Positions 52,194 through 59,249 of a DNA stretch of 64,000 bases are shown here, piece by piece. The notes beneath the pieces were generated by a model that was given only the letters and a program-made list of their open reading frames with translations, had not been told where the DNA came from and did not search any database. The stretch comes from Thermomonas sp. (GTDB lineage: Bacteria; Pseudomonadota; Gammaproteobacteria; Xanthomonadales; Xanthomonadaceae): assembly GCF_029945965.1 (NCBI RefSeq), contig NZ_JAQSDO010000020.1, positions 391,007-455,006 of the forward strand, read 5' to 3'. Made by a program: the position numbers and the translations under genes. Every line of letters starts with the position of its first letter. Position 1 is the stretch's first letter.

Positions 52194-53129
52194 ATGCCCA
52201 TCCTGCACCAGATCAATCCGATCGCCCTTGACCTGGGCACCTGGACCCTGCCGATCCTTGGCAGCGTGCATCCGCAAGTCCATTGGTACGGACTGATGTA
52301 CCTGCTGGGCTTCGGCGTGGCGTGGTGGCTGGGGCGACGGCGGGTGCGCATGGGGCGGTTGCCGGGCGTGGACGAAAATGGTTTTGGCGACCTGATGTTC
52401 TACGCCATGCTCGGCGTGGTGCTGGGCGGCCGCTTCGGCTACATACTTTTCTACAACTTCGGCGATTTCCTCAAGGATCCGCTGATGCTGTTCAAGGTCT
52501 GGGAAGGCGGCATGAGCTTCCATGGCGGCCTGCTCGGGGTAATGGCGGCGATCGGCTGGTGGGCGCGCAGGCATCGCCTGCATTATTTCGACGTGGTCGA
52601 TTTCATTGCGCCGCTGGTGCCGGCCGGGCTGGGATTTGGCCGTATCGGCAACTACATCGGTGGCGAGTTGTGGGGCAAGCCGACGCAAGGCACCGCATTC
52701 GAAAGCTGGGGCGTGGTGTTCCCGCGCTCGCTGCCAGAGCCGTTCGCGTCGATGAATGCTGCGACCCTGCGCGCGCAGTTCGATGCCGGCATCCTCGACA
52801 GCTTCGCCCGCCACCCGTCGCAGCTTTACCAGGCCACGCTGGAAGGCTTGGTCCTGTTCTGCGTGCTGGTCTGGTATTCACGTAAACCGCGTCCACGCTA
52901 TGCCGTTTCAGGCCTGTTCGCGCTGCTGTACGGCGTATTCCGTTTCGCGGTGGAATTCGTGCGCGAACCTGACCAGCAACTTGGCTACCTGGCCTTCGGC
53001 TGGTTGACCATGGGCCAGGTGCTGAGCGCGCCGCTGATCCTGCTGGGCCTGTTCTGGCTATGGAAGTCGCATAGCTCGCCAACCCTGCAACCCGTGCCAA
53101 TCCCCGTGGATGAGGATGCGGCGCGATGA
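52194..53129 (+). CDS. lgt: Prolipoprotein diacylglyceryl transferase Lgt
   Basis: The protein has 311 residues with about seven transmembrane helices. The Lgt signature is [18 protein letters not shown], plus [16 protein letters not shown] and the N-terminal [12 protein letters not shown]. It transfers diacylglycerol from phosphatidylglycerol to the lipobox Cys of prolipoproteins. An AAGGA site precedes the start. The stop overlaps the first ATG of a mini-ORF array leading to thyA; lgt-thyA adjacency is also found in E. coli. Confidence 0.96.
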   Translation: MPILHQINPIALDLGTWTLPILGSVHPQVHWYGLMYLLGFGVAWWLGRRRVRMGRLPGVDENGFGDLMFYAMLGVVLGGRFGYILFYNFGDFLKDPLMLFKVWEGGMSFHGGLLGVMAAIGWWARRHRLHYFDVVDFIAPLVPAGLGFGRIGNYIGGELWGKPTQGTAFESWGVVFPRSLPEPFASMNAATLRAQFDAGILDSFARHPSQLYQATLEGLVLFCVLVWYSRKPRPRYAVSGLFALLYGVFRFAVEFVREPDQQLGYLAFGWLTMGQVLSAPLILLGLFWLWKSHSSPTLQPVPIPVDEDAAR

Positions 53130-53203
53130 AGCCACTTGCCGGAGGCAAGAAATGAAGCCCCTTGCCGGAGGCAAGAAATGAAGCCCCTTGCCGGAGGCAA
53201 GAA
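53126..53203 (+). repeat. Three tandem 26-bp units with overlapping nine-codon mini-ORFs between lgt and thyA
   Basis: Units at 53126-53151, 53152-53177 and 53178-53203 differ at one base. Each starts ATGAAG, carries CTTGCC-GGA-GGCAAG (a six-base stem whose loop and arm hold GGAGG) and ends AAGAA before the next ATG. Each encodes MKPLAGGKK and its TGA overlaps the next ATG (ATGA). The chain therefore runs lgt stop, mini-ORF 1 (53126-53155), 2 (53152-53181), 3 (53178-53207), thyA ATG 53204, with four successive overlaps. Translation of the mini-ORFs is inferred. Confidence 0.85.
53187..53203 (+). promoter_or_regulatory. Hairpin-embedded Shine-Dalgarno of thyA
   Basis: GGAGG at 53193-53197 is six bases from the thyA ATG (53204). 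It lies within the hairpin CTTGCC (53187-53192), GGA loop, GGCAAG (53196-53201), so part of the site is paired when the stem forms. The same arrangement recurs at 53135-53149 and 53161-53175. Confidence 0.6.
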
Positions 53204-53998
53204 ATGAAGCAATACCTCGACCTGCTAAGGCATGTGCTGGAACACGGCACCGAAAAGGCCGACCGCACCGGCACCGGTACCCGCAGCGTGTTCGGCTGGC
53301 AGATGCGCTTCGACCTGGCCCAGGGCTTCCCGCTTGTCACCACCAAGAAACTGCACCTGCGCTCGATCATCCATGAGCTGCTGTGGTTCCTGCAGGGTGA
53401 AACCAATATCGCCTACCTGACCGCCAACAAGGTCGGCATCTGGGATGAGTGGGCCGATGAGCAGGGCGAGCTTGGCCCGGTCTACGGCAAGCAGTGGCGC
53501 AGCTGGGAAGACGCGGATGGGCGCCAGATCGACCAGATCCGTTGGGTCGTCGACGAGATCAAGCGCAACCCGGATTCGCGCCGGCTGATCGTGTCGGCAT
53601 GGAACGTGGCCGACCTGCCACGCATGGCATTGATGCCCTGCCACACACTGTTCCAGTTCTATGTGGCCGACGGAAAGCTGAGTTGCCAGCTGTACCAGCG
53701 TAGCGGCGACATTTTCCTGGGCGTGCCATTCAACATCGCCAGCTACGCATTGCTCACCCAGATGGTGGCGCAGGTGTGCGGGCTGGGTGTTGGCGATTTC
53801 GTGCACACGCTGGGCGATGCGCACCTGTATTCGAACCATTTCGAACAGGCTCGCGAACAGCTTTCACGCGCGCCGCGCGCGTTGCCGACACTGAAGCTCA
53901 ACCCGGATGTCGATGACATCTTCGGTTTCAGCTTCGACGACATCGCGATCGAAGGTTACGATCCGCTACCTGCGATCAAGGCACCCGTTGCGGTGTGA
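53204..53998 (+). CDS. thyA: Thymidylate synthase ThyA
   Basis: The protein has 264 residues, identical in length to the E. coli enzyme. It shows [28 protein letters not shown], the catalytic Cys in [12 protein letters not shown], and [20 protein letters not shown] with [12 protein letters not shown]. It methylates dUMP to dTMP using methylene-tetrahydrofolate. The start at 53204 follows GGAGG by six bases; frames beginning further upstream only read the tandem repeats. folA follows after ten bases and regenerates the tetrahydrofolate used here. Confidence 0.97.
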   Translation: MKQYLDLLRHVLEHGTEKADRTGTGTRSVFGWQMRFDLAQGFPLVTTKKLHLRSIIHELLWFLQGETNIAYLTANKVGIWDEWADEQGELGPVYGKQWRSWEDADGRQIDQIRWVVDEIKRNPDSRRLIVSAWNVADLPRMALMPCHTLFQFYVADGKLSCQLYQRSGDIFLGVPFNIASYALLTQMVAQVCGLGVGDFVHTLGDAHLYSNHFEQAREQLSRAPRALPTLKLNPDVDDIFGFSFDDIAIEGYDPLPAIKAPVAV

Positions 53999-54008
53999 GT
54001 GTCGTGCA

Positions 54009-54500
54009 ATGAAGATTTCGCTGATCGCGGCCATGGACCGCAACTTCGCCATCGGCAAGGGTAATGCGCTGCCTTGGCACCTGCCCGACGACCTGAAGCG
54101 GTTCAAGGCGTTGACTGTAGGAAAACCAATCCTGATGGGGCGCAAGACCGCGCTATCGCTGGGTCGTGCTTTGCCGGGGCGGCAAAACCTGGTGCTGACC
54201 CGCAGTGGCCAGGTGCCGTTCGACGGCATGCGGGCGGTGGCTTCGCTTGAAGAGGCACGCTGCATTGTGGATGAGACTGGTACCGATGCGTTGTGCGTAA
54301 TCGGCGGTGGTGAGATTTACGCACTGACGCTGCTCATCGCCACGCACCTGCACCTGACCATGGTCAATACCGAGGTCAGTGGCGCGGATGCGTTCTTCCC
54401 GTGCTTCGATATTGGCCAGTGGCGCGAAACTTCCCGCGAACCGCACGCAGCCGATACGCGGCATGCGTTTGCGTTCGAGTTCGTCGATTACGAAAAGTAG
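54009..54500 (+). CDS. folA: Dihydrofolate reductase FolA
   Basis: The protein has 163 residues. It has ISLIAAMDRNFAIGKGNALPWHLPDDLKRFKALT (substrate site including the Asp), PILMGRKTALSLGRALPGR (NADPH site) and VIGGGEIYALTL. It reduces dihydrofolate to tetrahydrofolate. An in-frame extension to 53907 would overlap thyA. It is convergent with apaH, with paired GGGGTCAG repeats in the gap. Confidence 0.96.
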   Translation: MKISLIAAMDRNFAIGKGNALPWHLPDDLKRFKALTVGKPILMGRKTALSLGRALPGRQNLVLTRSGQVPFDGMRAVASLEEARCIVDETGTDALCVIGGGEIYALTLLIATHLHLTMVNTEVSGADAFFPCFDIGQWRETSREPHAADTRHAFAFEFVDYEK

Positions 54501-54507
54501 CCGACAC

Positions 54508-54587
54508 AAAAAGGGGTCAGAGAACATTTCCGCTTGAGAATGCTGAGTCAGCGACTGCATGGAGGAAATGTTCTCTGACCCCTTTTT
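54508..54587. repeat. 80-bp element with perfect 24-bp inverted ends (GGGGTCAGAGAACATTTCC type)
   Basis: The left arm (54508-54531, AAAAAGGGGTCAGAGAACAT...) and the right arm (54564-54587) are exact reverse complements over 24 bases around a 32-base core. There is no coding capacity. The ends run into A or T stretches, so the whole could also serve as a bidirectional terminator between folA and apaH. It resembles paired repetitive extragenic elements mobilised by Y1-type transposases, a family assignment that is my inference. Confidence 0.75.
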
Positions 54588-54593
54588 ACCAGC

Positions 54594-54632
54594 AAAATTT
54601 ACTCTGACCCCATCTCGGGGACAGGTAATTTC
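54594..54632. repeat. Second, diverged repeat pair forming the 3' end of apaH
   Basis: AAAATTTACTCTGACCCC (54594-54611) faces GGGGACAGGTAATTTC (54617-54632) across five bases. On the minus strand these encode the last ten or so residues of ApaH (KLPVPEMGSE) and its stop codon. They are variants of the arms of the adjacent 80-base element. Confidence 0.65.
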
Positions 54633-55552
54633 TCCGGCGATTTTTCGCGCTGTTTTTCGCGCCCGTCGCGGCGGCGCTGGTCATGCTGCGGTCGATGCGG
54701 CTTTGGCGGGCGCTGGCGCGGTGTGGGTGCGGCCACGTCGCGGCCGGGCACCTGCACGACATGCAGGGTTTCGGCGTCCAGTTGCAGCGCGGTGAGTTTG
54801 CCGCTCCAGACCGCGCCGGTATCGATCGCGTGCACGCCCTGGCCGACGAACAGGCCCAGTGCACTCCAGTGCCCGCAGACTACTTTCAGGTCGCGCTGGG
54901 CACGGCCCGGTACCGAGAACCACGGATACAGGCCAGGTGGCTGGCTGCCTGGTTCGCCCTTTTGGTCGAAGGCGATGCGCCCGCGCGGGCTGCAATAGCG
55001 CATGCGGGTGAAAATGTTGATGATCGCGCGGTCGCGCTCGGGACCGCTCAGGCGTGGCGACCAGTCCGGGCCATCGCCATACATGTTGCGAAACAGCTTG
55101 CGGTAATTTTCGCCCTGCAGGCGGGCTTCAATTTCGCGTGCGTGGCGTTCGGCCAGTTGCGTCGTCCATTTCGGCGCCAGCCCGGCATGCACCATCATCC
55201 AGCCAAGCTCGCGGTCAACATGCGCGAGTTTCTGCTTGCGCAGCCAGGCCAGTAGTTCCGGGGCATCCTCGGCGAACAGCACGCCCTGCAGGTCGGCGTT
55301 GACCTTGCGCTGGTCCTCGGGCGAGCGCTCGCCGATCGCCAGCAGCGACAGATCGTGGTTGCCCAGCACCACGTGGCTCACCTCGCGTAGCGAATGCACC
55401 AGCCGCAAGGTTTCGATCGACTGCCCGCCGCGATTGACCAGGTCGCCGCAGAACCACAGCCGGTCGACCGCGGGGTCGAAGCGGATGCGCTCCAGCAGGC
55501 GCTGGGTCACGTCGTAGCAACCCTGCAGGTCGCCGATTGCCCACGTACTCAC
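54599..55552 (-). CDS. apaH: Bis(5'-nucleosyl)-tetraphosphatase, symmetrical (ApaH)
   Basis: The protein has 317 residues from a probable GTG start, longer than E. coli ApaH (280). Metallophosphatase motifs are WAIGDLQGCYD, FCGDLVNRGGQS, VLGNHDLSLLAIG, and MVHAGL, with VCGHWSALG later. It cleaves Ap4A to two ADP. The C-terminal 40 or so residues are basic and low complexity (TPRQRPPKPHRPQHDQRRRD), and the last ones are encoded by repeat sequence, so this tail is an accretion. It is the last gene of the lptD-apaH operon. Confidence 0.95.
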   Translation of the reverse strand: MSTWAIGDLQGCYDVTQRLLERIRFDPAVDRLWFCGDLVNRGGQSIETLRLVHSLREVSHVVLGNHDLSLLAIGERSPEDQRKVNADLQGVLFAEDAPELLAWLRKQKLAHVDRELGWMMVHAGLAPKWTTQLAERHAREIEARLQGENYRKLFRNMYGDGPDWSPRLSGPERDRAIINIFTRMRYCSPRGRIAFDQKGEPGSQPPGLYPWFSVPGRAQRDLKVVCGHWSALGLFVGQGVHAIDTGAVWSGKLTALQLDAETLHVVQVPGRDVAAPTPRQRPPKPHRPQHDQRRRDGREKQREKSPEKLPVPEMGSE

Positions 55553-55567
55553 CGTAGTCTCCTGCGC

Positions 55568-55948
55568 TCAGTGCAACGTGCGCGGGATGGCCAGCGTGAA
55601 CAGCGGAATCGGCGCAGCAAAGCGAGTGCCGTCGTCGGCCAGGATGTCGTAGCTGCCGCGCATGGTGCCAATGTCGGTTTCCAGCACCGCGCCCGATGTG
55701 TACTCGAAGCCTTCGCCAGGTCGCAGCCAGGGTTGCTCGCCGACCACGCCTTCGCCGACCACTTCCTGCACCTTGCCGTTGCCGTCGGTGATCAGCCAGT
55801 GGCGGCCAAGCAGGCGCGCGGGCACCTTGCCGCCATTGCGGATATGGATGGTGTAAGCGAATACGAAGCGGCCTTCCTCCGGCGCGGACTGGTCGTCCAG
55901 GAAGCAGGTAGCGACGTCGATGTCGAAAAGATAGTCGGTGGTACTCAT
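55568..55948 (-). CDS. apaG: ApaG-domain protein (Co2+/Mg2+ efflux protein ApaG)
   Basis: The protein has 126 residues, the expected length. The ApaG fold is recognisable from [73 protein letters not shown]. Its biochemical role is unclear; the name comes from a Co2+ resistance effect in Salmonella. It is followed by apaH after 15 bases and preceded by rsmA, the conserved order. Confidence 0.95.
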   Translation of the reverse strand: MSTTDYLFDIDVATCFLDDQSAPEEGRFVFAYTIHIRNGGKVPARLLGRHWLITDGNGKVQEVVGEGVVGEQPWLRPGEGFEYTSGAVLETDIGTMRGSYDILADDGTRFAAPIPLFTLAIPRTLH

Positions 55949-56006
55949 GCGCCTAGTGTAGCCGCGACGCGTGAATCACCGCACACGCGGCGATCACTTG
56001 CACCGA

Positions 56007-56810
56007 TCACCGGTGGGCGAGGAGGTTGGCCAGCTGCACGAAGCCACCGACTTCGATCTGTTCCGCGCGTGCATCCGGGCGCAAGCCGGCGGCTTCGATC
56101 TGACCGCTATCAGCCACGCTATTGAGCGCATTGCGCAGGGTCTTGCGGCGTTGGCCGAAGGCGGCGCGCACCACATTGGCGAACACCTGCCGGTCCACGA
56201 CCTTGATCTGGTCTGTGGATTTCGGTACCAGCCGCACGACTGCCGAATCCACCTTCGGCGCCGGCCGGAATGCACCCGGAGGCACGGTGAACAGCGGCGT
56301 CACCGCGCAATAGGCCTGCAGCATCACGCTCAGCCGGCCGTAGACCTTGTTGCCCGGCCCCGATGCCATGCGCTCGACCACTTCCTTTTGCAGCATGAAG
56401 TGCATGTCGCGGACGGCAGGCGCATGGTCCAGTGCGTGGAACAGGATCGGCGAGCTGAGGTTGTAGGGCAGGTTGCCGACCAGGCGAATCTGGCCGTTCG
56501 CATCGCCACGCATGGCGGCAAGCGCGGTGAAATCCACGCCCAGTACGTCGCCTTCGATCAAGTGCAGCTGGCCATGTTCACGTGCGGCAGCCTGCAGTGG
56601 TGCATGCAGGTCACGGTCGAACTCGATCGCGGTCAGTTCACCATGCTTTCGCAGCAGCGGAAAGGTCAGCGCGCCTTGGCCGGGGCCGATTTCGACGATG
56701 ACATCGCCCAGCCGTGGATCCACCGCCAGCACGATCTTGTCGATCACGCTGTGCTCGTGCAGGAAATTCTGTCCGAGATGCTTCTTGGCGGGTTCGGTGA
56801 AGGCACTCAT
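56007..56810 (-). CDS. rsmA: 16S rRNA dimethyladenosine transferase RsmA (KsgA)
   Basis: The protein has 267 residues. KKHLGQNFLHEHSVIDKIV and the SAM motif VEIGPGQGALTFPLL lead the Rossmann fold; the catalytic NLPYNLSSPILFH is present. The C-terminal helical region contains PPGAFRPAPKVDSAVVRL and FGQRRKTLRNAL. It dimethylates A1518 and A1519 of 16S rRNA. It follows pdxA after 24 bases. Confidence 0.96.
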   Translation of the reverse strand: MSAFTEPAKKHLGQNFLHEHSVIDKIVLAVDPRLGDVIVEIGPGQGALTFPLLRKHGELTAIEFDRDLHAPLQAAAREHGQLHLIEGDVLGVDFTALAAMRGDANGQIRLVGNLPYNLSSPILFHALDHAPAVRDMHFMLQKEVVERMASGPGNKVYGRLSVMLQAYCAVTPLFTVPPGAFRPAPKVDSAVVRLVPKSTDQIKVVDRQVFANVVRAAFGQRRKTLRNALNSVADSGQIEAAGLRPDARAEQIEVGGFVQLANLLAHR

Positions 56811-56834
56811 GAAAGAAGGCTCATACAGGCTGGC

Positions 56835-57809
56835 TTATGCCGTCACCCGACGACGCGCCAGTTGCGTGCAGGTGTCGATCGCGGCAAACAGGCTGGACGG
56901 ATCAGCAGTGCCGGTACCGGCCAGTTCCAGCGCGGTGCCATGGTCGACCGCGACTCGCGGATAGGGCAGGCCCAGGCTGATGTTCACCGCATTGGCGAAG
57001 TCGCTGTATTTCAGCACTGGCAAACCTTGATCATGGTACATCGCCAGAACCGCGTCGAACCCGCGCAGCTTCTCCGGCAGGAAGGCGGTGTCGGCCGGCA
57101 GTGGGCCGATCAGGCGCATGCCGGTCGCGCGAAGCGCATCCAGAGTGGGCTCGATGATGCGCAATTCCTCGTCGCCAAGGTGGCCGGCTTCGCCAGCATG
57201 CGGGTTCAGCCCAAGCACGGCGATGGTGGGCTCGGCGATGCCGAAGTCGTTGCGTAGGGCGGCATGCACGATTCGCAGGGTGTCGCGGAGTGCGTCGGGC
57301 GAGATCGCGTCGGCAACCGCGCGCAATGGGATGTGCGTAGTCAATAATGCAACGCGGACGATGCGGTTGGCCAGCATCATCACCACCTTGCAGCCGGCTT
57401 GTTCGGCCAGCAGGCCGGTGGTGCCGGTGTAGGTAATCCCGCCGGCATTGATCGCGGCCTTGTGCACCGGGCCAGTAACCAGCCCGTCCATTCGGCCATC
57501 GATGCAGGCCTGGCTAGCCAGAATGAGGGCATCGATTACCGACGTGGCGTTGGCTGCCTCGGGTGTGCCGAATGCCGCGACAACCGGATGCGCGATCTCC
57601 ACGATTTCCAGGCTGCGCTGCGATACAGGGATTTCGCCAGCGCGATGCAGTTCAAGCGGCAGATGCAAGGCTTTCGCGGCGCGGCGAAGGATCGCCGCAT
57701 CGCCATGGATCACAAGTTCTGCCTCCCAGTCCTGCTGGGCGGCGCGTACCACAAGCTCTGGGCCAATGCCTGCCGGTTCCCCGGGAACCAAGGCTAGCCG
57801 TGGGCGCAT
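56835..57809 (-). CDS. pdxA: 4-hydroxythreonine-4-phosphate dehydrogenase PdxA
   Basis: The protein has 324 residues. The N-terminal ALVPGEPAGIGPELV is the family signature. The three metal-binding His are in TTHIPL, LNPHAGEAG and MYHDQGLPVLKY. It oxidises 4-phosphohydroxythreonine with NAD in PLP synthesis. It starts six bases after the surA stop within the lptD operon. Confidence 0.96.
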   Translation of the reverse strand: MRPRLALVPGEPAGIGPELVVRAAQQDWEAELVIHGDAAILRRAAKALHLPLELHRAGEIPVSQRSLEIVEIAHPVVAAFGTPEAANATSVIDALILASQACIDGRMDGLVTGPVHKAAINAGGITYTGTTGLLAEQAGCKVVMMLANRIVRVALLTTHIPLRAVADAISPDALRDTLRIVHAALRNDFGIAEPTIAVLGLNPHAGEAGHLGDEELRIIEPTLDALRATGMRLIGPLPADTAFLPEKLRGFDAVLAMYHDQGLPVLKYSDFANAVNISLGLPYPRVAVDHGTALELAGTGTADPSSLFAAIDTCTQLARRRVTA

Positions 57810-57815
57810 GCTGGT

Positions 57816-59249
57816 TCAATTGCCGAAGATCGAATTGTCGCGCTCATTTTCCGGCACCGTCATCTTCTTCTTTTTCTTCGGCGCCGGGGTGTCGTCCAGC
57901 TTCGGTGCGGTGGATCGACCATTCGCGTCCCGCACGTCGACATATGCTTCGCCGCGCGTTTCGCGCAGGAAGCGGTTCCATTCATCTTCCAGCTTGCGGC
58001 CGCCGATGGTCTCGCGGATCTTTGCACGCACATTGTCGTTACCAGCTGCGATCTGGCGGCTGCCGGTGCGCTGCAGGATCACCCAGCCGGCGTCCGTCTT
58101 GAATGGAGCGGAGATCGCTTTGTCGTCCAGTGCGGCGACCTGCATGGCATAGGCATTGCCGTAGGTATCGCCGGTCAGCCAGCCCAAGTCGCCACCACGG
58201 CGCCTGGTTGTGGTGTCGTCGGAAGATTCTGACGCCAGCGTTGCGAAGTCGGCGCCACCAGCCAGGCGTGCGGCCAGGGTCTCGACCTTGGACTTGGCCG
58301 CGGCATCGTCGGTCTTGTCGTCGATCTTGATCAGGATCTGCCTGGCCTGGAACTGCGTGACCTGCTCGCCGGCAGCGGCGGACTGGGTGCGCGTATCGAC
58401 CAATTGCAGCAGCTGGAAGCCGCTGGGTCCGCGAATCGGGCCAATGATCTGGCCAGGTTGCATCTGCTGGATAGCAGTGGCGAATGCCGGCGGGATCTCG
58501 TTCTGGCCACGCCAGCCGAGGTCGCCGCCTTCCAGTGCATTCGGGCTATCCGAATAGCGCACGGCGGCAGCGGAGAACGTCATCTCGCCCTTGTCAACCA
58601 GAGCCTTCACGCCCTCGATCTTCTTCTGCGCGATGGCCAATTGCTCGGGCGTCGCGCCATCGGGCGCATTGACAAGGATGTGCGCCAGATGGAATTGCTG
58701 GCTGCCTGTGGCTGCGGCGGTTGCAAGCGCGGCATCGACTTCAGCTTCGCTGACGTTGATCCGGCCCTGGGCAAAGCTCTGGCGAAGCTTCTGGGTGATG
58801 ATTTCGTCGCGAAGGTTGCTGCGGAACTCAGTGAACGACATGCCCTCCCGGGCGAGGCGTTCGCGCAACTGGTCGACGTTCATACTATTTTGCTGGGATA
58901 CGCCCTGAACAGCGCGATCGATCTCCTCGTCGCTGGCGGTGATGCCGGAATCCTTGGCTCGCGAGAGCTGCAGGCGCATCAGGATCAGGCGCTCAAGCAC
59001 TTGCCGTTCCAGCACGTCGGCCGGGGGCAACTGGTTGGCCTTGTCGGCGTATTGGACACGGATGTTGGCCAGCGCGCGATCGAGTTCGCTACGCAGGATC
59101 ACGTCTGCATTGACGACCGCGGCTATGCGGTCTACCGGCGCGATGACGGGGGCGTTCTGCGCCAGCGCCACGGGGGCGGCCGGCAACAGAGCTGCAAGCA
59201 GGATGGCCAGGGCGGTACGGCGGAAGATAGGTGAAATCGATTCGGTCAT
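57816..59249 (-). CDS. surA: Periplasmic chaperone and peptidyl-prolyl isomerase SurA
   Basis: The protein has 477 residues. A signal peptide (cleaved near VALAQ, about 31) is followed by the SurA N-domain (DRIAAVVNADVILRSELDRAL), two parvulin domains (about 180-285 with FHLAHILVNAPDG and GGDLGWRGQNEIPPAF; about 295-400 with ARQILIKIDD and GGDLGWLTGD) and a C-terminal helix. A Lys run (PAPKKKKKM) precedes the end, an unusual tail. It delivers outer-membrane proteins, including LptD, to the Bam machine. It overlaps lptD by four bases (ATGA). Confidence 0.96.
   Translation of the reverse strand: MTESISPIFRRTALAILLAALLPAAPVALAQNAPVIAPVDRIAAVVNADVILRSELDRALANIRVQYADKANQLPPADVLERQVLERLILMRLQLSRAKDSGITASDEEIDRAVQGVSQQNSMNVDQLRERLAREGMSFTEFRSNLRDEIITQKLRQSFAQGRINVSEAEVDAALATAAATGSQQFHLAHILVNAPDGATPEQLAIAQKKIEGVKALVDKGEMTFSAAAVRYSDSPNALEGGDLGWRGQNEIPPAFATAIQQMQPGQIIGPIRGPSGFQLLQLVDTRTQSAAAGEQVTQFQARQILIKIDDKTDDAAAKSKVETLAARLAGGADFATLASESSDDTTTRRRGGDLGWLTGDTYGNAYAMQVAALDDKAISAPFKTDAGWVILQRTGSRQIAAGNDNVRAKIRETIGGRKLEDEWNRFLRETRGEAYVDVRDANGRSTAPKLDDTPAPKKKKKMTVPENERDNSIFGN

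Noticed and set aside
54508-54632. A complete insertion sequence between folA and apaH
   Set aside because: Only inverted repeats are present; there is no transposase frame and no room for one.
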